DNA of 64,000 bases, taken from assembly GCA_964035575.1 (NCBI GenBank), contig OZ037839.1, positions 310,001 through 374,000 of the forward strand, given 5' to 3'. Below, piece after piece: positions 19,710 through 29,889 of this stretch; the stretch's first letter is position 1; the number at the start of each line of letters is the position of its first letter. Position numbers and translations under genes: made by a program. Source of the stretch: Rhynchopus sp. YZ270_cl-10 (Eukaryota > Euglenozoa > Diplonemea > Diplonemida > Diplonemidae). The notes beneath the pieces were generated by a model. That model saw only the letters and a program-made list of their open reading frames with translations. It searched no databases and had not been told where the DNA came from.

Positions 19710-21128
19710 TGTGTGGGTAGGGGGTTGGGGGTTGGGCAGTGATGCAAGGTGGGTTTTTTCGATGGGTTTTTATGCGGGTTTTTATGGGTTTTTTTGGGTT
19801 TTTTCGGGTTTTTTCAAAACCAGTTTTCTCGGGTTTTTATGGGTTTTTTGACTTTCTGGTTTTTGGTAGGGTATTCGTGAATTTTTAACACTGGCGGCAT
19901 GCTTCCCAGCACGCACAAGTGCATAGAAAAAATGCCTTGGAAAACATGCAATCTGTGGTGGTCAAAAGTGTAAAATTCCTTCGCCAATTGGTTTTTTAGG
20001 TGTTTGCTATACCTGGAGAATATGGTCAGATCACTCATCGTACCACCTGTAGTATGGTCACACACAGGTACCAGACCCCGAAAACACCACTTTTTCAGGC
20101 CATTTTTTACCTGAAAAACCAGTTCATACAGGCACCAGCCAGTTTTACTGTATTAATGTGGGCAGTGAAGCTGCCCAGCACGCACCCTCCATTTTCAGCC
20201 AAAAGAGTGTGTCTTTGGACACCCACGGTAAAGGACAACAATGTGTATAGCCACTATTCTGCCTCATTGCGGTACTAACCTGCATTTTTGGTGTTTTAGA
20301 CGGTCGCCCAAATTTACAACAAAAAAAAACGAAAAAACCCACAAAAATCTACATTATCACAACCCAAAACGCAACAAAATGTACGAAAATCAGGAAAACA
20401 CACAAAATCTTCAAAAATTCACAACATTGCACCGCTTTTTGGTTTGCGTGACGAAAGGAGCACGCGCGGGTCACACTCATTGCTCACCGAGAAGATGGTG
20501 TCACCGGGGGTTTTTGGGGTTTAAACGTGGGTTACGTGGTACTGCAGTGGAACCACCCATGGTTCTTACACCGGAATCGCGTTTCCCACCCCACATACCT
20601 GGGTATGGACTCAAAAAACCCACCAAAAGAGGTGAAACTCCAGGTGAAAACGCCTGTTGTAGCTGTAGGTGCACACGTAACAGAAGGTTTATACACGTAA
20701 ACTCACGGCACTAAAATTGTTCAGAAACCGTATAGAACGTCTGACTTAGAAGTCAATTTTAGGTGGCTTAAACTCCACCAAAAAAAATGTCCGACCCCGC
20801 AATTTTTTCGGATCGCTCCGAAAATTCATATTTGCGATGTTTTGAGCAAAAAAAATCACACTCCACGCCCCAAAAGCAAAATATAGTGCTGTGGTTTTTT
20901 TGGGTTTTTTTTTTGGATTTTTTTGGGTTTTTTTGGGTTTTTATGGGTTTTTTGGTTTTTTTGGGTTTTTTTGTTTGGGACCCTGGATTCCTGCATCACT
21001 GGGGTTGGGGGGGGAGGGGGGGTCTGTTCAATTGCATTCATGAATTAGTTGACGTAGAGTGATATCCCTTAACATACCGCATGCCTTCTCAAACAATGCG
21101 TGGTTTCAAATAAAAAGCTAAGGAATGG
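19710..21128. other. Noncoding: G/T-rich tracts and a repeat shared with 42.4 kb
   Basis: GGGTTTTT-like strings fill 19,745-19,860 and again 20,889-20,975. The stretch 19,885-19,990 matches 42,385-42,495 in reverse complement (shared core GACCACCACAGATT and GCTGGGAAGCATGCC). A plus frame of 157 codons at 20241-20714 has no domain and is not accepted. Confidence 0.5.
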
Positions 21129-21208
21129 TGTGGCTGAAAGGGGGGTGTTTCGCACTTTTTAGGCACTTTTCCGCACTTTTTGTGCCCCCCTATGCAGCCA
21201 CACCAAAG
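21129..21208. mobile_element. Short foldback element (about 80 bp)
   Basis: It opens with GGTGTGGCTGAA and closes with CAGCCACACC, and the interior is rich in GCACTTTTT-type repeats. A related 60-bp copy with the same ends lies at 23784-23842, inside the deubiquitinase intron. The small size and inverted ends suggest a MITE-like element. Confidence 0.6.
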
Positions 21209-21592
21209 GAGGGGCATCTTTTTTTTTTTTCATTTTTTTGAAGAATTATTGGAATAGCGCAGTTGCTACCTCCTGTGCAAGCTTCACTTTTTTTTTACGT
21301 CTTTTTTTTGTAGTCCCACATTGGAGGGGAGGCGAAGGTTATTATTTAAAGGTTGTTTTCAGTGCACAGCCGGGCAGGGCTAGAAGAGAAGGAATAAAAT
21401 AAAGCAGAGCAAAGGTGTTGTATGAACACCCTAAGTGCCTTAAGAAGAGGGTGTGGGAGACAGCCTCTGGTTCTTTGCCGTTTTGTGCAAGGATAACAAC
21501 CAAGTTTTGGAGGCAAAAAATAAAATAAAACAAAGCAAAACAAAAAAAAACACCCAAGGGTAAGGGTAAGCCAAGGCTCATCTAATATTGTC

Positions 21593-21722
21593 ATTTTTTT
21601 AAGTTTGGGTCATCTATGATCGTCTCCGTGAGACACGTAACAGGCTGTGGGAGACTGTGAGGCGCTACTGAGAGTGAAAAAAATCTCTCCCCGTTCATAG
21701 ATGGCCCAAAGTTTAAAAAAAG
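21593..21722. mobile_element. MITE-like inverted repeat (about 130 bp)
   Basis: The left end TTTTTTTAAGTTTGGGTCAT and the reverse complement of the right end TTTTTTTAAACTTTGGGCCA match over about 26 bp, both followed by CTATGA. The interior of ~75 bp is noncoding. No clear target duplication can be defined because the flanks are T-rich. Confidence 0.55.
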
Positions 21723-22132
21723 AAATCCTTTTCCTCAAAAACTCTCTTTTGTAAAATTATGTTTGGTTTTTGTGGTTTTTGCAATTTGCCCTAATAATAA
21801 AAGAAACATCGTTGGTTGCCACATAGTATCTCTGCCACCCCCAGCCCCACCCCTACCCCCTTATATAGGACCCCCGCTACCATTTCTCTAGTTTTTTTTG
21901 TTTTGTTTGTTGTTTTGTTATGTCGACAACGCCTAAAATCATCCACTTTAGATAATTAGGAAACTACCCCCAACACACAGATGGGTACCATCTACAGAAA
22001 AAATAAAATACAGGCTAGGACGCTTTGCTAACGGCACTTACTCACCCCACAGGAGGGGCTTGAACAGGCTTGGGACCTCCCACGGAAGCCCACCCATAAA
22101 AATTTTTCCCGAATCCCATTTCTAAAAAACCC

Positions 22133-22529
22133 TAGGGGAGCCTATGCACCGGCTATTCCTTCATTTGGCTCGGAAAATTTGGCGCCTTTCGGCAAAAAAA
22201 CCCAAAAATAGATGAAACTACCCTATATACCTCACCAAAAATCACTTTCCGCCGGGTTTCAGGCACTTTTGAGCCTTTTTTCTTCAATTTTTTTTTGAAA
22301 AAAATCTGCAAAAAAACTGAAAATGGCAAAGGCAAATCCAGCGTAAAATGACAATTTTCAACAAAATGTGCGTTTAAATGTGCCAACGGGCAGCATTTTG
22401 TTTAAATTTTTGCTCATTTGAGTCCACAGAGTCCCAAAAAATGCATTGCCGGGGTCGTAGGTCAAAAAAGACTTAGAAATTTTAATTTAAAATCAAAAGG
22501 AGCCAAAATTACCGGTATAGGCTCCCCTA
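22133..22529. mobile_element. Candidate MITE, 397 bp, with 7-bp target duplication
   Basis: The ends read TAGGGGAGCCTATGCACCGG and, reverse complemented from the right, TAGGGGAGCCTATACCGG. It is flanked by a perfect 7-bp direct repeat AAAACCC (22126-22132 and 22530-22536). A TA duplication is an alternative reading because both ends begin with TA. The interior is noncoding. Confidence 0.65.
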
Positions 22530-22647
22530 AAAACCCTCCAAAAAAAAAATCGAGCCACAACAGGGTCTCTCTCTCTCTTCCTCTTTTCCCTCCTTTTTTA
22601 TTCTCAGAATTTCTCTTCTAGTTTCCCATCTTTATCCTTTTTTTTCC

Positions 22648-22770
22648 TTATTCTGCATCTTCTCTTCTGAAGAGATAGATGTAGGCATGCGCAAAGGGAG
22701 CGCTCTGCGACCCGCACGCCTTCTCATCGTTGAAGATGTGCCAGGCACCGTCCTTCTTCATGTGCGCCGG
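22648..22770 (-). pseudogene. Duplicated 3' end of the deubiquitinase gene
   Basis: The sequence is a diverged copy of 22871-22993, shifted by 223 bp. It reads KKDGAWHIFNDEKACGSQS in the same frame up to a TAA at 22648-22650. The copied T-rich 3' flank is present as well. The upstream part of the gene is missing, so this is a tandem duplication relic. Beyond 22770 the copy passes into a dispersed repeat shared with 30.8 and 32.2 kb. Confidence 0.8.
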
Positions 22771-22836
22771 GATGCGTTCAATGAAAATCACGTCGTGTAG
22801 AAGAGTTCAAGAATGTAGGTTTTATTATTTTCACAA
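22768..22836 (+). repeat. Dispersed 60-bp repeat, copy at 22.8 kb
   Basis: The core GGATGCGTTCAATGAAA continues to a conserved GTAGGTTTTATTATTTT. Related copies lie in the opposite orientation at 30778-30840 and 32187-32248, and a more diverged one at 63427-63487. In the 30.8 and 32.2 kb copies the minus frame reads DAFNEIICVEKFRG, so the repeat may derive from a coding exon followed by a GTAGGT donor. Confidence 0.7.
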
Positions 22837-22870
22837 TTTCCCTTCTAGTTTCCCATATTTTCCCCTTTTT

Positions 22871-25561
22871 CTATTCTGCATCTTCTCTTCTAAAGAGGTA
22901 GATGTAGGCATGCGCAAAGGGAGGGCTTTGCGATTCGCAGACTTTCTCATCGTTGAAGATATGCCATGCACCGTCCTTCTTCACATGCGCCACGTAGTGC
23001 CCGGAGCCTGTGTTCTTCCCGATGTGGCTGATCATTGCGGTCATCTTGTAGCGTGCGGCACCGTCGTCAAGGCTAGCGGCTGCGGCAGTGGTGGAACCTC
23101 CACCACCTCCTCCTCCACCCTCCTCATCCGACCCCGTATCATCTGGGTGAGAGAATAGCCAATCGGCAGCACGCTCCGCGCTTCCTCCAGTGTTTTTCAA
23201 CGCCTTTTTCGCCTGCTTCTCAGTAAATCCAAGAGAAGTAAGCATCATGATTGACTCTGCGCTGAAGGTGGCAGCGCTCTCAGTTGGTGCGGCTGTCTGC
23301 GCCTGAGGGGGGTCCGCAAAGTCGGGGCTCTCCATGTTGGCGAATACCCATTCCATAGCTGCGTCGGCAGATTGGTTCTTTGTCGCAATGCAGGCCTTTT
23401 TACAGCCGTTTACAGGGAAGTCCATTGAGAGAAGCTGTGACATAATTGTCTCGTCGGGGATCACCTCGGCAGGTGGTGCGGAGGTCTCGGGTTCGGCTTC
23501 GGGCATAGCCACCTCGCCTGGCTTGAGCTCGCTGGTGCCGCGGAGAGAGGACAGATCTATCGTCTCAGGGACGTCGACAACGACGTCCAGCTTCTTCGGC
23601 TCCCAGCGCTCCGTGACGTAGTACCGTGGAAGGTAGATGGCAAGCGACTTCGGAAAGGTTTTGATGCGTGTCGACGTCTTCGCGAAGGTCTTTCCTCCAG
23701 AAAGAGGGCTGACGAAGTCTTGGATGAGACCTTTGTGTGGGTGTGTTGTGATTTGAAAGCGGGGTATTAATATTATTGGTGTAGCTGAATGGGGGAAAAA
23801 GTGCGGAAAAAGTGCGAATAACCCCGCCTTCAGCCACACCAAATTTATTGTTCCCGGTAGATATTGTTTTTGGAAGAAAAAAATGCTCGAGAGACTCGCT
23901 TGTTGCTCAAAAGACTATTAACGGGGAGGGGGGGAAAGGTTGTTGTTCGCTTCTGTTTTTAAAAAAAATGAAAGAACCGTACCTTCCTCTGTGAAGCGCT
24001 CGACCAGCGCTGAGAACGGAACACACGGCACGACTGCGGGGGTGTCCTCGCCGTCTGTCTTCTGCCTCTTCTGCTGCGACTCCTCTACTTCTGCCTGGTT
24101 GGTCGCAGCGCTGAGCGGGATCACCATCTTAAGCATATTCCCTGTCGCTTCTGCGTACCGCACTGCACCAGACGCACCGCACTCAACACGCTCCACGGTC
24201 GAATAGGTGAACACATTCTCACTTAACGTCATGGTCTCCCCAAGACGCCCACGACCCGCTGTCTCTGCGCGCGTCAACTGGTCAAGCAAATGCCCAAAGT
24301 ATTCCTGCGCATCCTGCTGTCTCACAGACGAAAACTCTTTGTGCCCTTTGGCAATCAAGCTCTTGAACATCCTCGGGTGCACCTGAAAGGCAGGGTCGGT
24401 GTCGTCTCCTGGCTTACGGTACGCCCCTTCTGCAAGCGCAGAGGCAACCTTTGCTGTCTGTGCAAGCACGTCTTCTGCAGGGTTGCCACTCGCAGAGGTC
24501 AACAGCGATTCGGCGCCGTCCACATAACGCTTTTTAAGCTCTGGGACGTCAAGGAGAGACTGCAGGACAGACGCCATGTAGCAACTGTTTCCGAGGTTGT
24601 GCAGACCCTGGAACCCTTTGCCGTAGGCGGGGGTGAGGTCTTTGTCACCCTCGGTGATTTTGCTGTAGTCGTGAGAGTTGTTGAGTTCGACGCTGAGCTC
24701 GGTAGTGGTCTTGACTGTCTTCTCCTGCCTCATGATGTCAATACCGAAGTGTGCCAAATGCTCTGCAAGCTTCGGGTCGCAGCAGGACCTATCCTCTGAA
24801 GGGTGGTACGAATACACATCAGCCCCATGCGGTGTGATGGTGCCAAGCTTCACCACAAGGGGGTACCCCGTGGCTTCGAAGTGGGTAATCGCAGTCCCGC
24901 TGCCTCCGGTTCCGTCGAAGTACTTCCTGCCCCCTCCAATGTGCCCGGAGGAGAGGTTCAGCCAAAGGTTCTCGCGCTGGCCGGACTCCTCGCAGACCCA
25001 GCTGGAGGGGTCGCTGGAGATCTGTGGTGGGTTTTCGACCTGAGGGAGGGTTGCGGCGAATTTGCTCTCGGTTGTGGCATCGACGTCTTCCCAGGCTGTG
25101 ACGTCTTCTTTGAAAGCGACGCCGTCGCTGGAGATGACAGCTGTGCATGCGTTTTGGACGAGAGTCGGCAGGTCATCGGAGAGCTCGTGGAAGGTGATGC
25201 CCGTAGGCTCCACGACCGCAAGGCGGTGTGTCTTCACAATGTCGTATGCAGGCCCGCCAGAGAAGCCTCCGTCCACGCCGATGGCCATCTTCGTCGGTGC
25301 CTCCTCTGCCTGCGGGCGCTCCACCTTGGCCCAGCTTTCGTGCAAAAAAAGTGTTTCCTGCGTCTTAGAGGCGTAGGCACCGACGCGGGCACGGCCAAAG
25401 CCGTACCACGTGCTCAGGGAGACGAAGAGCCCGCCCTCGCAGAAAGGGTTCTCGAAGGTGAGCATGCATTCGTCCTTGAAGACCTTGTCGTACTGTGTTG
25501 GTGTCTTGACGGTGCGCATCCCCTTGCGGATCACGGTGAGTGCGTCTTCAGAGATGGGCAT
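22871..25561 (-). CDS. USP5/UBP14-type ubiquitin C-terminal hydrolase, two exons
   Basis: Exons 23983-25561 and 22871-23730 join across a 252-nt intron (donor GTACGG, acceptor CACACAAAG) and restore RFTEEG-LIQDF in frame, giving 812 residues. This enzyme class takes apart free polyubiquitin chains. Visible parts: a ZnF-UBP-like region (~180-290), the Cys box GLHNLGNSCYMASVLQSL (~315-332), QQDAQEYFGHLLDQL, two UBA domains (MSQLLSMDFPVNGCKKAC at ~615-660 and MMLTSLGFTEKQAKKAL at ~680-720) and the His box IGKNTGSGHYVAHV (~758-775). The ZnF-UBP has lost most zinc ligands (one Cys left, and NLSSG where CLxCG is usual), so free C-terminus sensing may be altered. Start is the ATG at 25559-25561. The intron holds a small foldback element. 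Confidence 0.9.
23784..23842. mobile_element. Short foldback element inside the deubiquitinase intron
   Basis: It starts GGTGTAGCTGAA and ends TTCAGCCACACC, with AAAAAGTGCGG-type repeats inside. It is a relative of the element at 21129-21208 and lies wholly between the splice sites at 23731 and 23982. Confidence 0.6.
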
Positions 25562-25724
25562 GGTGGCAGAGGTGTGGGAGGGGTGGTGTATGCCTGTGGT
25601 GGTGTGTTTGAGAAGGTGGGTGTTCCCTAGCAGTCGGAATATGGTGCGTGGGGGGTGCTCACGTTACAGCTGATGGCTTTGGGGTTTCAATGGGTGTGGG
25701 TGTGGGTTTTGTGGAAAGCAAAAT

Positions 25725-26110
25725 CCTGCGTAGGCGGCGAAGAGCTGAACATTGCAGTGCCGTGATGTGGGATGCAGTGTTGTGGGGACCTAAAAGGAAT
25801 GTGGACGCAGTGTAAAATGTTCATAGCGATCTGTCCTGACACGTTGTTGTCTCCTTTTGCGTTGTTATGGTGACGTTATTCGTTTTGTTTCTTGTTCTGT
25901 TTTCCCTCCCAAATCCATTGTACCAAGCTTCCTCGGGCACGGCCTCGAGTGTCTCGCTATTCAAGCGGTACACTATACGTCCTCAAGGAGATACGTAATC
26001 ATCAAATCACATGCATACGGTGCGAAGAATGATGCAGTGATGAGCAGCATTGTAGTTACATTGTGTTCTTAGTCACCCAGCCCACCCCCCTCAGCTCAGA
26101 AGTCGTACAT
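25725..26110 (-). repeat. Conserved 3' flank of the ankyrin genes, copy 1
   Basis: About 385 bp downstream of the first ankyrin gene match 53036-53420 almost base for base for long stretches (shared GATGTGGGATGCAGTGTTGT, TCCCTCCCAAATCCATTGTA). Shorter parts recur at 35560-35730 and 45505-45600. It lies between the ankyrin gene end and the start of the deubiquitinase gene, and could hold shared 3' UTR or regulatory DNA. Confidence 0.85.
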
Positions 26111-26139
26111 CTGCAACTGTTCCGACAACAACCGTTGCC

Positions 26140-29100
26140 TCAGTCTTCTTTCACTTCCTCCTGCGTGTCGAGAACATCACGCTTGTACCCTCCTGTGTTC
26201 GTCACATGTGTTCCGGATATTCCATGCGAAGACGCAGTGTCCGACGAAGACGACATCGTTTTGAAAGAACTAAAGGCGCTCTGCGGGTCAGACATAAGTC
26301 TGCTCGACGCAGAACTGGACACTGCGTCGTGGTAGGTAGAAGGAGACACGTCGTGAGGATACAGGTGCTCTGGGCGGTGCTGGTGAGCCGCAGGGCCTAA
26401 TTGTCTGCGACCTGGATGTCTAGGGGGCATCTTGCTTAGGGAGGGCGGTGGGTAGTACTCACCCTCAGGCTCTCGTCGTTGCTGCTGTTCCACGGCCGCA
26501 AATCCGTCCCTGCATAATGAGGAAAGCCTCTCACGCAAGGGTTTCTTTAACTCTGCTCTTCTTGCCCTGACTTCGGCATGTCTGCCACTCAGTGTGTTGG
26601 AGCCTGTTGTCATTACATCTGTTCTGGAAACATCAACAGGTTGTGGCTCTCTTTCTGGATGCTGACGTGACTCTGCCATGTGTTCCCATGTCGCACGCAT
26701 TGAGAGAAGTTTGTTGCGCAAGAGTTCCTTTTCTGCTGAATCTGTGCAATCAGTGAATCGCTGAATTAGTTCCTTCTGCACTTCCTCCTGCATGTCTACA
26801 ACTGCACGCAGTGTGTTGCAGCCTCTTGTGTTCATCACATCTGTTCTGGAAACATCAACATCAACAGGTTGCTGCTCTGCTCCTGCATGCTGACGTGACT
26901 CTGCCATGTGTTCCCATGTCGCACGCATTGAGAGAAGTCTGTTGCGCAAGAGTTCCTTTTCTGCTGAATCTGTGCAATCAGTGAATCGCTGAATCAGTTC
27001 GTTCTGCACTTCCTCCTGCATGTCTGCCACATCTCGCAGTGTGTTGGAGCCTCTTGTGTTTCTCACATCTGTTCTGGAAACATGAAGAGGTTGCTGCTCT
27101 GCTCCTGGATGTTGACGTGACTCTGCCATGTGTTCCCATGTCGCACGCATTGAGAGAAGTTTGTTGCGCAAGAGTTCCTTTTCTGCTGAATCTGTGCAAT
27201 CAGTGAATCGCTGAATCAGTTCGTTCTGCACTTCCTCCTGCAGGTTAACAACTTGGCGCAGAGTGTTGGAGCCTCCTGTGTTCATCATATCTGTTCTGGA
27301 AACATGAAGAGGTTGCTGCTCTTCTCCTGCATGCTGACGTGACTCTGCCATGTGTTCCCATGTCGCACGCATTGAGACAAGTCTGTTGCGCAAGAGTTCC
27401 TTTTCTGCTGAATCTGTGCAATCAGTGAATCGCTGAATTAGTTCCTTCTGCACTTCCTCCTGCATGTCTACAACTGCACGCAGTGTGTTGGAGCTTCTTG
27501 TGTTTCTCACATCTGTTCTGGAAACATCAACATCAACAGGTTGCTGCTCTGCTCCTGCATGCTGACGTGACTCTGCCATGTGTTCCCATGTCGCACGCAT
27601 TGAGAGAAATTGGTTGCGCAAGAGTTCCTTCTCTGCTGAATCTGTGCAATCAGTGAATCGCTGAATCAGTTCTTTCTGCACTTCCTCCTGCATGTTGACA
27701 ACTCGACGAAGTGTGTTGCAGCCTCTTGTGTTTCTCACATCTGTTCTGGAAACATCAACATCAACAGGTTGCTGCTCTTCTCCTGCATGTTGACGTGACT
27801 CTGCCATGTGTTCCCATGTCGCACGCATTGAGAGAAGTTTGTTGCGCAAGAGTTCCTTCTCTGCTGAATCTGTGCAATCAGTGAATCGCTGAATCAGTTC
27901 GTTCTGCACTTCCTCCTGCATGCTGACAACTTGACGAAGTGTGACAACTTCAGCAGCAACAAGTGGAAGCTCCGGTGCGGAAAGGGACTCTGCCATGTGT
28001 TCCCAAGCAGCACGAATTGGTTCAAGTTTCTCGCGCAAGCGCTTCTTTGCTGCTGAATCCATTTGACTCAGTTCGCTGAGTGCTGCTGTGTTTGTCACAT
28101 CTGCCTGGATGTCGGCAACGTCGACATCAACGACGCCACCTGCCTGATCCACTTCCTGCTCCACGCCTACCATAAGATAACGCACAGTCTCCGTGCCTCC
28201 CTCTTCCGCAAGAGTAATCAGACATGTCACGTTCTGTATTTTATGATTTTCTCTGTCCCCTGCAGCAGCTTCAAAGTGCTGTGATAGCTCCTCGATATGT
28301 TCTGTGACACGCAGTTCCGCACCAGCTCCCACCAACAGATTCACAATGTCGCGGTTCTCTCCCATGCATTTACAGACAAGAGGTGAAGGTCCTCTGTCGT
28401 CCCATTTCTCGATGCGTGCACCTGAATCAATGAGCTCCTGCACCTTAGCTGCATATGATTTGGGGTAACGCGCTGCTGCATCGAAACGGATATTGCCATT
28501 GCCCTGTATATGCAGCCGTGCACCCGCTTTTAGCAACATCCTCACGATATGGACCTCACCCGCCCGACAAGCCATCATCAGAGGCGAACAGACCAACTCG
28601 CTCTTTGCTTCCACGTCTGCACCTGCATCAATAAGCATCTGCACCACAGCATCATCTTTGCTGGCCACTGCGTGGTGCAACGCAGTCCAGTGCTGAGCAT
28701 CAACGAGGTCCACACCCACCTCTGGCATGCACAGAAGGCTTTTCACAAGCCTCGTGAATCCACAAGAAGACGCAATCATGAGACATGTCCTGCCATCTGG
28801 GTCTCTTGCACCCACATCCACACCTGCTCGAACCAGTACCTTCACAGCATCATTCGCGTCTGACTCGCAACCCGACAGCAGAGGCGAATACTTCTGGACA
28901 TCCTTTTTCTCAATGTCTGCCCCTGCATCAATGAGCACCTGCACCATATCTGCACGATTTCTACCAACTGCCTTGTGCAATGGTGTGTTGCATGTCCGGT
29001 CCCCACTTACCTGATCCACATCCACCTGCGCCAAGACCACAAGATAGCGCACAGTCTCCGTGTGTTCCCAACGCAAAGCAGTGATAAGACATGTGTCGCC

Positions 29101-29616
29101 GATGCGGTCTGTGACACGCAAGTCTGCACCAGCTTGCACCAACATCTTCACAATGTCGAGGTACCCTTTATTGCACGCAAGGATAAGAGGCGTATGTCCT
29201 TGGCTGTTCTTTTTCTGGATGTCTGCCCCTGCATCAATGAGCACCTGCACCACGTCTGCCTGGTTATAACGAACTGCCTCGTACAACGCCATGTTCCAGT
29301 AGTTACCTACCTGATCCACATCCACCTGCCCCAAGCCCACAATATAGCGCACAGTCTCCGTGTGTCCCCCACGCGAGGCAGCGATAAGACATGTGACACG
29401 CAGTTCCGCACCAGCTTGCATCAACACCTTGACAACGTCTAGGCACCCTCTGACGCACGCAAGGATAAGAGGCGTACGTCCTTCAGCGTCCTTTTCCTCG
29501 ATGTCTGCCCCTGCATCAATGAGCACCTGCACCACATCTGCACGTCCTTCCTCCACTGCCTCATGCAACGTTTTGTTGTTGTGGCTGCCTGAGTCTCGCC
29601 CATGTTTGTTTCCCAT
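26140..29616 (-). CDS. Ankyrin-repeat protein with helical modules (Ank1)
   Basis: A single-exon, 1,158-residue protein starting at the ATG at 29614-29616. Residues ~14-430 are ankyrin repeats (typical unit: ADVVQVLIDAGADIEKKD, TPLILACNKGYLDIVKMLV), a protein-binding surface. Next come a short degenerate and six full copies of the ~75-residue helical module shared with neighbouring genes (~557-1008). The tail is Pro/Tyr/His/Ser-rich (HLYPHDVSPSTYHDAVSSSA, FKTMSSSSDTASS) and resembles the His-rich segments of the cyclin-pseudokinase gene. The N-terminus MGNKHG has Gly2 and could be myristoylated (inference; the usual Ser/Thr at position 6 is missing). No catalytic domain is present. It is probably a scaffold or adaptor. 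Confidence 0.88.
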   Translation of the reverse strand: MGNKHGRDSGSHNNKTLHEAVEEGRADVVQVLIDAGADIEEKDAEGRTPLILACVRGCLDVVKVLMQAGAELRVTCLIAASRGGHTETVRYIVGLGQVDVDQVGNYWNMALYEAVRYNQADVVQVLIDAGADIQKKNSQGHTPLILACNKGYLDIVKMLVQAGADLRVTDRIGDTCLITALRWEHTETVRYLVVLAQVDVDQVSGDRTCNTPLHKAVGRNRADMVQVLIDAGADIEKKDVQKYSPLLSGCESDANDAVKVLVRAGVDVGARDPDGRTCLMIASSCGFTRLVKSLLCMPEVGVDLVDAQHWTALHHAVASKDDAVVQMLIDAGADVEAKSELVCSPLMMACRAGEVHIVRMLLKAGARLHIQGNGNIRFDAAARYPKSYAAKVQELIDSGARIEKWDDRGPSPLVCKCMGENRDIVNLLVGAGAELRVTEHIEELSQHFEAAAGDRENHKIQNVTCLITLAEEGGTETVRYLMVGVEQEVDQAGGVVDVDVADIQADVTNTAALSELSQMDSAAKKRLREKLEPIRAAWEHMAESLSAPELPLVAAEVVTLRQVVSMQEEVQNELIQRFTDCTDSAEKELLRNKLLSMRATWEHMAESRQHAGEEQQPVDVDVSRTDVRNTRGCNTLRRVVNMQEEVQKELIQRFTDCTDSAEKELLRNQFLSMRATWEHMAESRQHAGAEQQPVDVDVSRTDVRNTRSSNTLRAVVDMQEEVQKELIQRFTDCTDSAEKELLRNRLVSMRATWEHMAESRQHAGEEQQPLHVSRTDMMNTGGSNTLRQVVNLQEEVQNELIQRFTDCTDSAEKELLRNKLLSMRATWEHMAESRQHPGAEQQPLHVSRTDVRNTRGSNTLRDVADMQEEVQNELIQRFTDCTDSAEKELLRNRLLSMRATWEHMAESRQHAGAEQQPVDVDVSRTDVMNTRGCNTLRAVVDMQEEVQKELIQRFTDCTDSAEKELLRNKLLSMRATWEHMAESRQHPEREPQPVDVSRTDVMTTGSNTLSGRHAEVRARRAELKKPLRERLSSLCRDGFAAVEQQQRREPEGEYYPPPSLSKMPPRHPGRRQLGPAAHQHRPEHLYPHDVSPSTYHDAVSSSASSRLMSDPQSAFSSFKTMSSSSDTASSHGISGTHVTNTGGYKRDVLDTQEEVKED
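26590..27945 (-). repeat. Helical-module array in Ank1 (6 copies)
   Basis: Six tandem copies of about 220-228 bp encode the module: MQEEVQKELIQRFTDCTDSA, then EKELLRNKLLSMRATWEHMA, then ESRQH and a Pro/Glu/Asp linker ending DVSRTDV. DNA identity between copies is very high, so the array is prone to unequal exchange. A degenerate copy lies at each end. Confidence 0.95.
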
Positions 29617-29706
29617 GTGTGTCGTTGCTGTGTCTTATGTTTTGTGTCTGTGAGTGGTGGAGTGACGTTACTCTTTGTGAAGAGGTGTATGGACAGAGGA
29701 GAGGAT
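29617..29706 (-). promoter_or_regulatory. Conserved 5' flank of ankyrin genes, copy 1
   Basis: About 90 bp directly upstream of the ATG are shared with the two other ankyrin genes (52753-52850 and 59023-59115). The core, in gene orientation, is AAAGAGTAACGTCACTCCAC followed by CACTGACAGACAC. It contains an ACGTCA motif like a CRE site. Conservation close to all three starts points to promoter or 5' UTR, but recent duplication alone would also preserve it. Confidence 0.5.
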
Positions 29707-29889
29707 ACGCACCCGGCATCACGCAGTATGGCTTCAGCACTGTGCCACTGCAGTGAAGGACGCCTCCAAATGGGATATGCGTTCTTCGGGTTATTTCATG
29801 AGTCTTTACCCAGGATGGGTGCCATCAGTGAACAGTAAACAGTAAACGAATAAATAGAGAAAGGGTGGGGGTATTTCACTTTGTTTAAT

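Noticed and set aside
19745-19860. Telomere
   Set aside because: The G/T-rich strings are irregular, short and flanked by genes on both sides.
20241-20714. 157-codon plus-strand frame near the G/T-rich tracts
   Set aside because: Biased Lys/Asn/His composition from A-rich DNA and no family; nothing supports expression.
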